A stretch of DNA of 64,000 nt, taken from assembly GCA_036245525.1 (NCBI GenBank), contig BTPG01000003.1, forward strand, positions 140,586,120 through 140,650,119, in the 5' to 3' direction. How positions within the stretch are numbered: position 1 is the stretch's first letter; each line of letters opens with the position of its first letter. This DNA is from Semisulcospira habei (lineage: Eukaryota > Mollusca > Gastropoda > Semisulcospiridae). The position numbers and the translations under genes are program-made. The notes below the pieces were generated by a model that worked only from the letters and a program-made list of their open reading frames with translations, did not search any database and had not been told where the DNA came from. This document shows positions 1 through 10,007 of the stretch, piece by piece.

Positions 1-213
1 ACGTAAATCCTTCCAGGGATTAAGCATGTGATTTCATCGTTGATTGCGCATGGCACTTGGCGCTAAACCACTTCCCGTTGTTATCAGACTTGTCAATCCT
101 TGGCATCAATGTCGCTAGCAAAATTGTGTCGTAGCACGCAATCCTCAGTGCCATCATAGTTGAAACCTCAGAGGGCGCAGTCTGCTCAGGAATTTGATTG
201 TGAATAAAGTTAG

Positions 214-263
214 CAAGAGGCATAGTGAACGCGGGGGCTCATGAGGATCTATGTCTCTTGCAG
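214..263. mobile_element. Family A hairpin core, one arm deleted
   Basis: The left arm GCAAGAGGCATAG is followed directly by the complete right arm (GCGGGGGCTCATGAGG to CTCTTGC). About 20 bases of the left stem arm are missing compared with intact copies such as 53885-54099. Confidence 0.6.
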
Positions 264-299
264 ACGAGTCCTTTACGCTGAAGTGATTACATCAACCTC

Positions 300-470
300 C
301 TCCCCCCTCCACAAACACACACAAATACACAAAAAGAGACGCCCTCAACCCCCCCCCCCCAACCCCCCAAAACAATAAATCAACAAAAAACAAAACAAGA
401 AAACAAAAAACAAACAAACAAACAAACAAACAAACAAACAAACAAAATAAATAAATATACAAAAACAGAT
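300..470. repeat. Low-complexity C-rich and (CAAA)n tract
   Basis: A short cytosine run near 348-366 is followed by A-rich sequence and about ten tandem CAAA units (near 411-445). No coding potential is visible. Confidence 0.8.
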
Positions 471-871
471 TTTGTGAATCCGTTATTCATAAAAAACAAG
501 GTCTATCATCCAGTTTGTTACCGGCACAGCAAGGTAAATTTCCAAAGGCACATTAAAAATTGAATATTCAAGATACTCCATGTTCAAACAATGGACATTG
601 CCCATAAATGGTCACAGACAAAGACGTATATCAGTCCCTTTCTTGGTGGGGGGGGGGGGGGGGGGTGTGATAAATCATGTAAATCTACGACGGATGATAA
701 AGATCTGTGACATTTTTGGTCAAGCTGGTGGCGTTCACACCAGGGCTGATCACAGTCCATTGGCCCATAGTTACCTCAGTGGCGATTCGTCCAAAGTAAT
801 TTGAAGGATGAAATTAAAGACTCGATCTAGATCCGGTTGCCAACAACCTATCACGCGATTAACACACCAGT

Positions 872-1083
872 ACCCTCTTCCATGCCTCTGGACGCATATT
901 GTCAATCTGAAATCTGTGTTCATTCAACGATCGATATCCTCAACCGCCCAATGGACATGCAGACAAATTGATCTCAGCAAGAGGCATAGATCCTTATGAG
1001 CCCCCGCTGTCGCGGGGGCGCATGAGGATCTATACCTCTTGCAGTTGGATCGTATTGACGATTTCCCGGCAGTGAAGAGTTAA
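872..1083 (+). mobile_element. Family A TTAA hairpin element
   Basis: This is a near full-length family A copy. The left terminus is decayed; GGACGCATATTGTC matches the conserved left block. The core hairpin runs about 976-1042 with arms GCAAGAGGCATAGATCC and its complement. The right terminus GGCAGTGAAGAG ends in TTAA at 1080-1083. Confidence 0.75.
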
Positions 1084-1166
1084 TAGTAATTTGTACATGT
1101 TTAATTATATTGTCTCAGTTGCCCAGCCTACCAGCGAACGCGTTCAGACACTGCGTATCCTGATAA

Positions 1167-1250
1167 TTGAATACTTTCGAGACGCGCCGCACACAGACTA
1201 CGCGGCTTAACGCCGCGTATCTTGTGTGCGGCATGTTTCGAATGACGTAA
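1167..1250. mobile_element. Family D palindromic element
   Basis: Almost the whole element is an inverted repeat, TTTCGAGACGCGCCGCACAC against GTGTGCGGCATGTTTCGAA, with centre GCGGCTTAACGCCGC. The left border is TTGA and the right border GTAA, both one base from TTAA. The right border is shared with the next family A copy. Confidence 0.7.
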
Positions 1251-1462
1251 CCCCCTTTCCTGCCACTGTATGTATTCTTTTGTTTCTCAAATCTTTGTTC
1301 ATTCAACGACCGAACGCCAACACCATCCAAGACACATGGACACAAATCGGTCTCCGCAAGAGGCATCGATCCTCACGAGCCCCCGCAGTCGCGGGCGCTC
1401 ATGAGGATCTATGTCTCTTGCAGCTGGATCGTGTTCACGTTTTCTCAACAGTGAAGGGTTAA
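1247..1462 (+). mobile_element. Family A TTAA hairpin element
   Basis: Full-length copy of 216 bp. Left terminus CCCCCTTTCCTGCCACTG, core hairpin about 1357-1422, right terminus CAGTGAAGGG then TTAA at 1459-1462. The left border GTAA is also the right border of the family D element before it. Confidence 0.8.
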
Positions 1463-1924
1463 TCGTGTTACAAGCACAAATTGCAGGTCGTCTTACGGAT
1501 CCTGAGAGGATATCGACACTCCGAAAGCTTCTTGTCGTCCTAGTTGCTGACACAGCAGAAAGAATCGTGAAAAGAAACAATGCACCATAAACACTGATTA
1601 TATCATCACATGTGATGTATCTAGGTTAGCCACGAAAAACTGCACACTGTTTTGGATTGAATTTTGACAGGCGGAGAGATGCACTGGCGAACTAGCGGCA
1701 TGCGCCCGAAAGGCTATGACAAAGAGGGATTAGAACGGAATCCATCCTGAAATAGCAGTGGCCAGGGGTGTAAAATGCAAAGCATTATCCAAACTTGAGT
1801 TCGAGAAGCACCTCACGGAATGAAAGTGTCAAAACAGTAAATTTTCCTTGGTTATTCCGAAACGTTTTTTTTTTAAATTATTTTTTTTAATTAAAAAAAA
1901 ATTAAATCTTTGGGATTGTTTACA
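1463..1924. other. No gene seen
   Basis: No recognisable coding sequence, RNA gene or repeat family was seen here apart from short A/T runs near 1864-1910. Confidence 0.5.
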
Positions 1925-2120
1925 AAATAAAGAGAAGAACCATACGGAAACTAAACAGTTTGCTTTCGTAAACTGTTTTGCCGTAATTTTTTTTCCAAAA
2001 CGTGTTTATTTTTCTCTTTGATGGTTCTTTGCAAAAATAAAGAGAAGAACACAACGGAGAAAACCGCACTTAGAAAAGACAGTTACAACACAATTTATTA
2101 ATATTTAGGATAAAAATCCT
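1925..2120. mobile_element. Two family Q inverted-repeat pieces
   Basis: AAATAAAGAGAAGAACCATA and its approximate complement near 2010-2030 form an imperfect inverted repeat. A second copy starts at about 2036 with GAAGAACACAACGGAGAAAA and continues through CTTAGAAAAGACAGTTACAA and TTTATTAATATTT, the conserved block also seen at 17904, 49464 and 59104. It is not TTAA-bounded. Confidence 0.55.
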
Positions 2121-2223
2121 TTTTTTTCAAAATAAACAAACAAACAAACAAACAAACAAGCATATACAATTCAGTCGCTCCTTGTCTTATCTTTTTATTA
2201 TTAAAAATAAAGAAAGAAAGAAA

Positions 2224-2292
2224 TTAACCCTTTGCGTGTCGGTAGCGGTTTTTGTCGCGATGATTCTGTTGTACCGACAACCAAAGGGTTAA
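2224..2292. mobile_element. Family C TTAA element, internally shortened
   Basis: TTAA at 2224-2227 and 2289-2292 bound a 69-bp element. The left arm CCCTTTGCGTGTCGGTAGCG continues to TTTTTGTCGCGATGATTC; the right arm keeps only the outer ACCGACAACCAAAGGG. The inner right arm is deleted compared with 6347-6438. Confidence 0.8.
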
Positions 2293-2508
2293 TGTGCAGA
2301 AAGCCTGCTGGAGAAACGAAAACAGATGAAGACGGACAGGAAACGGAAATCGATGACAATCTGATAAACAATCAATTTCATTATCAGTTAATTCTGCTCG
2401 AAGTCTGGTCCTTAATTAGGACGAGAGGACGCAGTCTGACTAACGAGAGGACACAATGGCAAGAGCACATTAACAACGTCCACAGCTTTAGATGTGTTTT
2501 TTGTTTGT

Positions 2509-2722
2509 TTGACCCAATCAGCCATGACGCACTACAGCAGGAGATGGATCGACCATGATAATTCAAGGGTGGTGCCAGATTAGCTTGGCGCCATCAGGCG
2601 CCAATCTAATCTGGCACTACCCTTGAATTATCATGGTCGATCCATCTCCTGCAACAGGTGCATAGTCGTTAGATGACGCCTCCCAAATTTGGGAAATACG
2701 CGCTTCGGGCTGAATGAGTTAA
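2509..2722. mobile_element. Family B TTAA hairpin element
   Basis: The 214-bp copy begins TTGACCCAATCAGCC and ends GGGCTGAATGAGTTAA. The core is an inverted repeat of ~50-nt arms (GGAGATGGATCGACCATGAT outward, GCTTGGCGCC inward) with its tip near 2595. Between the core and the right end lies the conserved TCGTTAGATGACGCCTCC block. Confidence 0.85.
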
Positions 2723-2744
2723 TGTTTGGAGAAAACAAAGAAGA

Positions 2745-2745
<1 letters not shown>

Positions 2746-2817
<72 letters not shown>
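2746..2817. repeat. (GT)n microsatellite
   Basis: An uninterrupted dinucleotide array of about 36 units. Frames reading through it as Cys-Val or Thr-His are artefacts of the repeat. Confidence 0.95.
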
Positions 2818-2821
<4 letters not shown>

Positions 2822-2954
2822 CGTGCATTTCCTATTTACACAAACCAATTGTGATTGTAACACAGCGTAACAATGCATTAGCTGCTCGGCGCCACTGAAA
2901 CAGGACGTACATCAAGATAAAAGAAGAGACAGATGGGGAAAAAAAAGCACTTGT

Positions 2955-3170
2955 TTAACCCCTTCCCTGCCACTGTACGTACATTTATGTTTCTGAAATC
3001 TTTGTTCATTCAAGACCAAAAGGGAAAACCGTCCAAGAAACATGGATACAAACTGGTCTCAGCGAGAAGCATGGATTCTCATGAGCCTCAGGGAACTCAT
3101 GAGGATCTATGTCTCTTGCAGTTTGGTCGTGTTCGTTTTGTTTTTTTCTCGGCAGTCAACATGTTACGGG
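2955..3170 (+). mobile_element. Family A TTAA hairpin element
   Basis: TTAA at 2955-2958 is followed by CCCCTTCCCTGCCACTG. The core near 3059-3120 is partly degraded in its left arm (AGCGAGAAGCATGGATTCTC). The right end TTTTCTCGGCAGTCAACATG has lost its TTAA. Confidence 0.7.
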
Positions 3171-3191
3171 AGAGAACTGTGCATCATAGAC

Positions 3192-3250
3192 ATTAACCGT
3201 TTGGCAGTCGGTAGCGGTTTTTGTCGCGATGATTTCTGCAGGACATCCAA
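3192..3250. mobile_element. Family C element, half copy
   Basis: After TTAA comes CCGTTTGGCAGTCGGTAGCG, then TTTTTGTCGCGATGATTTCT and the tip. The right arm is absent, so this is one side of a family C palindrome. Confidence 0.65.
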
Positions 3251-3420
3251 AAGATTTACAAACGCGTTCTTCACGATATCGCAAGGGGTCTCTTGAGGAT
3301 CTTACTCTAGCTGGCTCCAGACTTATATGCGGGTCTCACAGCGGCAAAATGGTTATCGGGGTTCAAGACATATAATTTTATTAGTGAGGTTTCGTTTGAG
3401 ACGACTGCCGTGTGATGGTT

Positions 3421-3505
3421 TAAGACAGTAAGTCCATTTTTGTAAAATAAGAGAGATTTTCACTGTAATACAATGACAATCCCGCTTATTTCACAAAATG
3501 GACAT
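3421..3505. mobile_element. Family E palindrome
   Basis: AGACAGTAAGTCCATTTTTG, an AT-rich stem around ACTGTAATACAATGA, then complementary ACAAAATGGACATTAT. Same family as 35101, 37606, 39209, 46240 and 57722. No TTAA border. Confidence 0.65.
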
Positions 3506-3559
3506 TATATCACGTAAAGGGCAAAATACATTAAGTATATATTATGTTGCAATGAAACT

Positions 3560-3860
3560 TTCGTGGGAGTGGGGGAGGGGGGTGGGGGTGGATGGGTAGG
3601 GGAGGTGTGTGTGTGTGGAGGGGTGGGGGGTGGGGTGGGGTGGGGTGGAGGGGATGGGTGTGTGGAGGGAATTAGCGCAGTAAAAATTTCTTCTTTGTTA
3701 TGCTGAAGATGCTGATGGCGGTCATGATCACGATTAATGATGATGATCATGATGGAGTGGTGGTATTATTATTATTAAATGGTGGTAATGATGATGATGA
3801 TGATGATGATATTCTTTTTCGTCTTATTATTACATTCTTCTTATTATTATTATTAAACAT
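3560..3860. repeat. G-rich tract and degenerate (GAT)n/(ATT)n
   Basis: GGGGTGG-type low-complexity sequence (3568-3665) is followed by short GAT/ATT trinucleotide arrays (about 3735-3855). No gene is supported. Confidence 0.8.
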
Positions 3861-3888
3861 TTATTTATACAAATAAAGACGATCCCAG

Positions 3889-4088
3889 CCAACCCGCTTA
3901 GTCCTGACACGCCAAAACAAGATATAAGTCGACCATGACAGTTCAAGGGTGGTGCCAGGATAGCTTGGCGCCTGGGGCGCCAAGCTATTTTGGCACCACC
4001 CTTGAATTGTCATGGACAATCCCGTCTCCTGAGCTGTAGTCTTAAGAGGACAACTCCCATATTTGGGAATGTGGAGTTTAGGAGTTAA
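3889..4088. mobile_element. Family B TTAA hairpin element
   Basis: Left end CCAACCCGCTTAGTCCTGAC, core inverted repeat about 3930-4030 with tip GGCGCCTGGGGCGCC, right block GAGGACAACTCCC, right border TTAA at 4085-4088. Confidence 0.8.
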
Positions 4089-4359
4089 CAAGATATTGAT
4101 GACGATGTCGATATTGAAAAAAAAAAAAACCCAAAAAACAGGGTTGTCCTCCTTCTAAGACAAAGCTTGCTAACAAAGAAAGACACAAATACGTGTAGAA
4201 AGCAAGTGCGAATCAGTGGCAATCATGATACTAGTGAACACGTGGACAACTCTGTTAATTTGAGAACGTGGAAGGCGTTCATCTCTGCTAAGGTCAAAGA
4301 GATACATTCTCATGAAAACCCAGACAACTATACATAAAGTTTTGAGAATATGAGTAACC

Positions 4360-4512
4360 TGCTCATGAGGATTTATATCTCTTGTTAATGCTGTGTTCTT
4401 AATGCCTATTTTGATCCCAGTGACATTTGCGTTCTTCACACGAATGTCGGTCAGTGTGGCGTGGTGTGGTTTCAGACGCTCAGTTCGTGATGGCTGGCAG
4501 CGAAAGGGGTAA
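4360..4512 (-). mobile_element. Family A (subfamily 3), 5'-truncated
   Basis: Only the right hairpin arm (CTCATGAGGATTTATATCTC) and the long flank remain: CACACGAATGTCGGTCAGTG, then GGCAGCGAAAGGGGTAA. The GTAA border at 4509-4512 is shared with the following family B element. Confidence 0.65.
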
Positions 4513-4705
4513 CACTCTAAGGTCACATTTGGGAGTAGTCCTGCGAAGAGTACATTATAAGTCCAGGAGATATTTCGACCATGACAGTTCAATTGTAGTG
4601 CCAGAACAGCTTGGCGCCTAAAAGGCGCCAAGCTGTTCTGGCACCACCAATGAACTATCATGGTCCATCAGCCTCCTGCTGCAGTGTTAGGACTGAAATA
4701 ATTAA
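4509..4705. mobile_element. Family B TTAA hairpin element
   Basis: Left border GTAA is shared with the preceding A copy. The core, about 4575-4665, pairs CCATGACAGTTCA..AGCTTGGCGCC with GGCGCCAAGCTGTTCTGG. Right border TTAA at 4702-4705. Confidence 0.8.
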
Positions 4706-5041
4706 CGTGCAGTTAATATAATAACACACGCAGTTTGGTCAATGCTGAAAGAAACAAAAGGCATACCGCGACAAATATGCGTTAATTCGTCCTGAGACCA
4801 GCAAAAATGTGTTTCATAAAAAGAAAATATCAGCTGCAGCCAATGAACGAATGATAATAATCATAACGATTGAGACACGATGGAAATGAAGACTTTCAGC
4901 GGAGGAAGCTAAAAAAAAACGACACCCGCAATCTGCAATTTTAAAGCGGCGACGAAATGACGTGGGTTATCTGTTGTCAAACGATCACCGACATTTGGAC
5001 ACAATAACTACCCGAGAATACTCCACTCACTAGTGATTGAT
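4706..5041. other. No gene seen
   Basis: No recognisable feature was found; sequence is unique-looking and AT-rich. Confidence 0.45.
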
Positions 5042-5255
5042 TTAACTCATTCTACCCCAGACACACCACAGCAAGATATGGATCGACCATGATAGTTCAA
5101 GGGTGATGCCAGAATAGCTTGGCGCCCATGGGCGCCAAGCTATTCTGGCAACACCCTTGAACTATCATGGTCGATCTGTATCCTGCTCTGCACTGCAGTC
5201 TTCAGAGGGCAACGGCAAAATTGAAGGATTTCGGTGTTGGGGTAGAATGAGTTAA
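5042..5255. mobile_element. Family B TTAA hairpin element, complete
   Basis: Perfect TTAA at both ends (5042-5045, 5252-5255). Terminal inverted repeat CTCATTCTACCCCAGACAC against TTGGGGTAGAATGAG. The core arms pair over ~45 nt with tip GGCGCCCATGGGCGCC. This is the best complete example of family B. Confidence 0.9.
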
Positions 5256-5544
5256 TTAGTGTTGAATTGACTTTAATAGTATTTACCCCTTCACTGCAAA
5301 GGAAAATTGAACACAGCCGAACACAGAACAGTTTACTGTTTTGTGCTCGTCCTTCAAAAACGTTTTTCTTTCTCTGTCGGTGCCGTCTTTGCATTTATAC
5401 TAGCTTGGCAGTCGCTGTTCTTGGTCTGGATGAGCAGTGGCCGAGAGACCCCTTGGAACAGTTGGATGTTTGTACATTTGGGAGGATAGAACCATTAACT
5501 AAACTGTCATGGCAGTAATCTTGTGACCTTCACATCTTGACCCT

Positions 5545-5684
5545 GTAACCCCTCAACCTCGACACACTACAATGCAATGTGGATAGACCATTATAGTTCA
5601 ATGATTGTGCCAGAAGAGCTTATTTGGCACCTCTGATCAGAGGATGACACACAAGTTTCAAGGAATCTGCCAAGAAAAGGTTAA
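5545..5684. mobile_element. Family B element, degraded
   Basis: GTAACCCCTCAACCTCGACAC starts the element. Only the left arm (GACCATTATAGTTCAATG) of the core is recognisable. The right border TTAA (5681-5684) is also the left border of the next copy. Confidence 0.55.
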
Positions 5685-5895
5685 CCCATTTAACCCCACG
5701 GGTGCCTTTCTCAAATTGTAGCTATGTCACGTAACGACCGTGTACCACTTGCAGGAGATGGTTCGACCATGATAATTCAAGGGTAGTGCCAGATTAGCTT
5801 GGCGTCTGTTGGCGCCGAGCTAATATGGCACTACGCTTAAATTATCATAGTCGAACCATCTCCTGCTTTAGCGCGTTTGGGTCCACATAGTTTGA
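5681..5895. mobile_element. Family B TTAA hairpin element
   Basis: Starts TTAACCCATTTAACCCC, with a core at about 5752-5868. The tip is mutated (GGCGTCTGTTGGCGCC). The right terminus is decayed after GCGCGTTTGGGTCC. Confidence 0.75.
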
Positions 5896-5944
5896 AATCT
5901 CCTTTACAATTGTTCCTTAGTATGAAGTATAAAGTTTGAATCTC

Positions 5945-6152
5945 TTAACTCATTCTGCCCGACGCACGTATTTTTCCAAGTTTGGAGGCGTCATCTAACG
6001 ACTATGCACCTGTTGCAGGAGATGGATCGACCATGATAATTCAAGGTTAGTGCCAGATTAGCTTGGCGCCGACAAGTTAATCGAGCACTACCCTTGAATT
6101 ATCATGGTCAACCCATCTCCTGTTGTAGTGCGTCAGGGCTGAAATGGGTTAA
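5945..6152. mobile_element. Family B TTAA hairpin element
   Basis: TTAA at 5945-5948 and 6149-6152. Termini CTCATTCTGCCCGACGCAC and GCGTCAGGGCTGAAATGGG. The right inner arm has lost its GGCGCCAAGC tip (GGCGCCGACAAGTTAATCG). Confidence 0.85.
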
Positions 6153-6346
6153 AATGAAAACCTTTTCTGCTCTCCTTCTCATTTGCGCGTTGGAGAGTTC
6201 CACCGATGCGCACAGTGGGTTGTAAAAACCCTGTTACGTTAGTCTACTCACATGGATTGTAAAAGTGGTAAAATGAAGGGTAGAACAGTCTCATTTGAAG
6301 CAAGAGAACATTGAAAATCCGTCAAGTTTTAGCAATCAAAGCACAC

Positions 6347-6438
6347 CTTATCCCTTTGGCTGTTGGTAGCTGGTTTTATCGCGATGATTCTTGCAGGAAT
6401 CATCGCGACAAAAACCGCTACCGACAGCCAAAGGGTTT
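6347..6438. mobile_element. Family C palindrome, full length
   Basis: Arms of about 43 nt: CCCTTTGGCTGTTGGTAGC, then GCGATGATTCTTGCAGGAATCATCGC at the centre, then the complement ending CCGACAGCCAAAGGG. The borders TTAT and TTTA are decayed TTAA. Confidence 0.85.
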
Positions 6439-6439
6439 A

Positions 6440-6672
6440 CTTAGGTGTCAGCTTGTCTTCTACATACTGATGTGAAAATTGAGTTCACAATCAATACCGA
6501 ATCACTATTGGTCACTCAACCCCCGCTGCCCGCCCGCCCGCCAGCGTTAGGATCTAGGAATCTTTTACGTCAGATCTGTGCTCGTGGCAGATCGACCCCT
6601 AGTTCAAAGCTGTTGACCAGTATCTGCTGACAAGGCGCTCAAACATTTGAAGTTTGCCGGGACAACACTATC
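6440..6672. other. No gene seen
   Basis: No recognisable element or coding sequence. Confidence 0.45.
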
Positions 6673-6722
6673 GCCACCCCCGACCCCCCCCCCCCCCCAT
6701 CCGCCCCCCCCCCCCCCCCCTG
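6673..6722. repeat. Poly-C tract
   Basis: Two long cytosine runs separated by ATCCG. Confidence 0.9.
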
Positions 6723-6772
6723 TAATTGGCATCTGAAGGGTCGACTTTTGGTTTGTCGGAAAAACTGAACGT

Positions 6773-7225
6773 GCCGTCAAAGCTCTCTCTGTGCTGACTA
6801 CGGGCCGAAATGCCAGTTATCTCCTCTGCAATAGGAGAATGGATGAAAACAGGGTTCGCAAGAGGCAAGGATCCTCATGAGCCCCCGCATTAGGATCTTT
6901 GCCTTTTGCTTTTGGTGCAGTCACTTTGTTCTTTTTACTACGGACTAAAATGCCAGTGATATCCACTGCAATTGGGAGAGTGCATGCAAACAAAATCCAC
7001 AAGTGACATAGATCCTCATGTGCCCCCGCAAATACGGAAGTCCAGGGAGTTCTTTGCTATTTGCATTGGGCTCATTACTTCTCTCTAATTACAACGAAAG
7101 AAATCTAATGATTTAGTCGGCCATGGGAGGATACATGTAAACGCGGTTCACAAGAGGCATAGATCCTCATGAGCCCCCGCGGGGGCTCATGAAGATCTGT
7201 GCCTCTTGCAGCGGGTCGCATTTCT
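6773..7225. mobile_element. Three degenerate family A copies in a row
   Basis: Three hairpin cores lie at about 6858-6915, 6999-7035 and 7149-7211. The first two have lost most of the right arm; the third is intact with almost no loop (GAGCCCCCGCGGGGGCTC). The first two share a left flank (ACTACGGRCYRAAATGCCAGT, mixed bases), so a local duplication is likely. Confidence 0.6.
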
Positions 7226-7865
7226 ACAAGAGTGCATTGGAACTACAGTCTCACTGGGAATCGAAATGAGCAAATAGTGGATTTTTAAAATTTCTTTCTG
7301 GCCTCTGCTTGGAAATTTTCCTGTGGGGCTGAAAAGGCGAAACCAGGGACTCTTTTTGGGACCTTTTTGGTTTGTAGACACAAGGTTCTTACTTAGATCA
7401 CGGTCTTTCGCGGCGGAGTCTAACAGGGTCATTCACTTTAATTGGGACGGTGGAGGGATGTATGGATTACTATTGAAACTTAATGTTTGCGCGCGTGTGC
7501 GTTTTTGTTTTGTTTGTGTGTAGGTGGGTGGAGCATGCGTGTGTGTGTCTGTGCGTGCGTGCATACGCGTGTGTGTTTGTGCGCGCGTGCGTTTGTGTGT
7601 ACGTGCATGCGGGTCTAAAAGGTGAATTTTCGGCGAACGTTCTGATCATGCGAGGCTATTGTTGATTATGCTTTAAAATGTCAAGCGGTCACACCGAATG
7701 TTCGGTCAAACTGTCAATCATAATTTTGAAAATGAACAAGCATGAAGCCTTTTTATATTTTCTTAAAACAACAGTTTTCGAATTCGTTTGCACAATAAAG
7801 GCTTTTCGCAACACAGCCATATAGAACAAAGCAAAGTCCATTCGGGAATTGAAACAACCTCTAAA
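7226..7865. other. No gene; degenerate GT-rich stretch
   Basis: A degraded (GT)n/(GCGT)n stretch occupies about 7480-7610. The rest shows no recognisable feature. Confidence 0.5.
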
Positions 7866-7957
7866 TAAACTCATTCAAGGCGTCCGCATCAATAGCCGGA
7901 GGCAACGCTCTACGACACTTTCGCAGCTATTGATGCGACGCTCTTTGGATGAGTTAA
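7866..7957. mobile_element. Family G palindrome
   Basis: CTCATTCAAGGCGTCCGCAT and ATGCGACGCTCTTTGGATGAG form the outer arms, and an inner ATCAATAGC/GCTATTGAT pair is present. Right border TTAA 7954-7957, left border ATAA. A longer copy is at 61166-61282. Confidence 0.75.
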
Positions 7958-8059
7958 TAGTTGCACAGATTCCAGACCGCCAGAAAGGTGACTGCCAAGT
8001 GTGCAAAACGCAAGAACGTAATTAAACCAATTAAAAAACAAAACACTCTTAAGTAACGC

Positions 8060-8070
8060 TAGGACAATTT
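8060..8070. other. Target-site duplication of RTE-like LINE (3' side)
   Basis: TAGGACAATTT here and again at 11297-11307 exactly flanks the LINE. Confidence 0.85.
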
Positions 8071-8429
8071 ACTTACTTACTAACTTACGCCTGTCACCCC
8101 TACCCGGGTATAGGCCGTCGACGAGAGACCTCCAGCAACTCCTGTCCTGTGCTTCTCCTTCGATTCTACTCCAGGTGGTTCCCAGTCTCTTGATGTCTGC
8201 TTGGAGGTCTCGACGCCAGGAGTTTCTCGGCCTACCTCTTTTCCTCTTTCCCTGGGGGTTCCATGACAATGCCTACCTAGTGATACTGGAAGCTGGCTTT
8301 CTCAGACTGTGACCGATCCATCCCCATCTTCTTCGCCCAATTTCATTCTCTGCTGTTATTTGCTCTGTTCTCTCCCAGAGTCTGATGTTGCTGATCTTCT
8401 CTGGCCAGTGGATTTTCAAAATTCTTCTA
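8069..8429 (-). pseudogene. C-terminal tail of the RTE-like LINE
   Basis: After the 7-nt insertion the reading continues in a new frame through a LINE tail with WIGHSLRK and then a TAG stop in place of an expected Gln. It then runs KRGRPRNSWRRDLQ to the end. Such GRP-rich tails follow the RT in this LINE group. Confidence 0.7.
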
Positions 8430-10007
8430 TTATCTAAGGCAACTGTTCATGAAGGTCTGTACTCTGTTGGCTGTGGTTTTTGTCAATCTCCAAGTCTCTG
8501 CTCCATATAGGAGAACTGCTTTTACATTGGAGTTGAAAATCCGGACTTTGGTGTGTTGTGACAGCTCTCTGGAACTCCACACTTTTTTCAACTGGAGAAA
8601 GGCTGCTCTGGCTTTACCGATTCGTGCTCTGACATCTGCATCAGTGCCGCCTTTCTTGTATATGATGCTCCCAAGATAGGTAAAGGCATCCACCTCCTCC
8701 AACGGGGTGCCAGCAAGCAAGACTGGTTCTTCCCTGGTTGCGTTCAGCCTCATTGTCTTTGTTTTCTGTTTGTGAATGGTGAGGCCCACTTGGGACGAGA
8801 TGTCAGCAAGCCTCGTGGTCTTGTCCTGCATTTGTTGATGAGTGTGGGACAGTAATGCCAAGTCGTCTGCAAAATCGAGGTCGTCAAGCTGTGTCCACAG
8901 TATTCCACTTCGTCTGTGCTCTGTGGTCATCTTCATGACCCAGTCTATGGCCAGTAGGAAGAGGAACGGAGACAGCAGACACCCCTGCCTGACACCAGTT
9001 CTGTCCTGGAGCTCCATGGTGAACTGCCCTTCGTGGATCACGCGACATGTCATGCCATCGTAGCTGCTCTTGATCAGGCGGACGAGCTTTGTGGGTACAC
9101 CGTAGTGTCGTAGGAGTGTCCACAGAGTCTCTCGGTCCACGCTGTCAAATGCTTTCTCGTAATCCACAAATCTGACGTACAGCGGGGAGCTCCACTCCAG
9201 AGACTGTTCCACGATGATGCGGAGAGTGGCGATCTGGTCTGTACATGATCGGTTCTTCCTGAATCCTGCTTGCTGGTCTCTCAGCTGGGGGTCAACGGAG
9301 CTCTTCATTCTCTCTAGGATGATCCTGTTGAAAACCTTTCCTGGTACTGACAGCAAGGTGATTCCTCTGTAGTTGGAACACTTGCTGAGGTCGCCTTTCT
9401 TGGGAAGCTTGATTAGGTACCCCTCCTTCCAGTCAGCCGGCATCACCTCCTCTTCCCAGATCTTTCCAAACAGTGGGTACAGCATCTCCACTGTTGTCTC
9501 TAGGTCCGCTTTCAGAGACTCCGCTGGGATGCCATCTGGCCCTGCTGCTTTGCCGTTCTTAAAAAATGCCACTGCTCTTCTGATCTCTTCCCGGCTGGGT
9601 CTGTCACAGCTGATGGGTAGGTCGGTCTCTGCCGGCTGGATGTCTGGGGGGTCGGGTGGGCTAGGTCTGTTCAGTAACTCTTCAAAATACTCGGCCCATC
9701 TGTCAAGTTGGTCTGCTCTGTCTGCAATAGGCTTGCCTTCCTTGTCTTTTACTGGTCTTTCTGTATGGCCATACTTGCCCGACAATCTTCTGGTAATGTC
9801 GTAGAGCTGTGTCATGTTACCGCTGCCTGCTGCCTTTTCTGCCTCTGCTGCCAGGCTGTCTGTGTAGGCCCTCTTGTCTGCCCTGATACTCCTCTTCACC
9901 TCGCGGTTGGCTTCCGAGTATTCCTCCTGTGCCCTCACTTTGGCTGCTCTTGTGCGACTGTTGTTGACAACTGCTTTCTTTTGCTTCCTCACTTCTATCT
10001 TCTTCAA
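8430..10007 (-). CDS. LINE reverse transcriptase ORF segment
   Basis: A 525-residue open segment that is the RT half of the LINE. Visible RT motifs: GKAAGPDG (152-159), [10 protein letters not shown] (246-255), the first catalytic Asp in [12 protein letters not shown] (281-292), [10 protein letters not shown] (338-347), the catalytic pair in FADD (379-382), and YLG (444-446). All catalytic residues are kept. It stops at NSCLR because of an inserted TAATAGA-like 7-mer; the usual RRI-L-IHWP continuation is found in the next frame. The N-terminal Met is internal to the ancestral fused ORF and is not a natural start. Confidence 0.85.
   Translation of the reverse strand: MKKIEVRKQKKAVVNNSRTRAAKVRAQEEYSEANREVKRSIRADKRAYTDSLAAEAEKAAGSGNMTQLYDITRRLSGKYGHTERPVKDKEGKPIADRADQLDRWAEYFEELLNRPSPPDPPDIQPAETDLPISCDRPSREEIRRAVAFFKNGKAAGPDGIPAESLKADLETTVEMLYPLFGKIWEEEVMPADWKEGYLIKLPKKGDLSKCSNYRGITLLSVPGKVFNRIILERMKSSVDPQLRDQQAGFRKNRSCTDQIATLRIIVEQSLEWSSPLYVRFVDYEKAFDSVDRETLWTLLRHYGVPTKLVRLIKSSYDGMTCRVIHEGQFTMELQDRTGVRQGCLLSPFLFLLAIDWVMKMTTEHRRSGILWTQLDDLDFADDLALLSHTHQQMQDKTTRLADISSQVGLTIHKQKTKTMRLNATREEPVLLAGTPLEEVDAFTYLGSIIYKKGGTDADVRARIGKARAAFLQLKKVWSSRELSQHTKVRIFNSNVKAVLLYGAETWRLTKTTANRVQTFMNSCLR

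Noticed and set aside
872..1083. Rho-independent terminators or bacterial REP sequences
   Set aside because: Hairpins are long and TTAA-bounded and the LINE/SINE content shows a eukaryotic genome.
9373..9804. Plus-strand 143-codon open frame
   Set aside because: Antisense shadow of the LINE reverse transcriptase.
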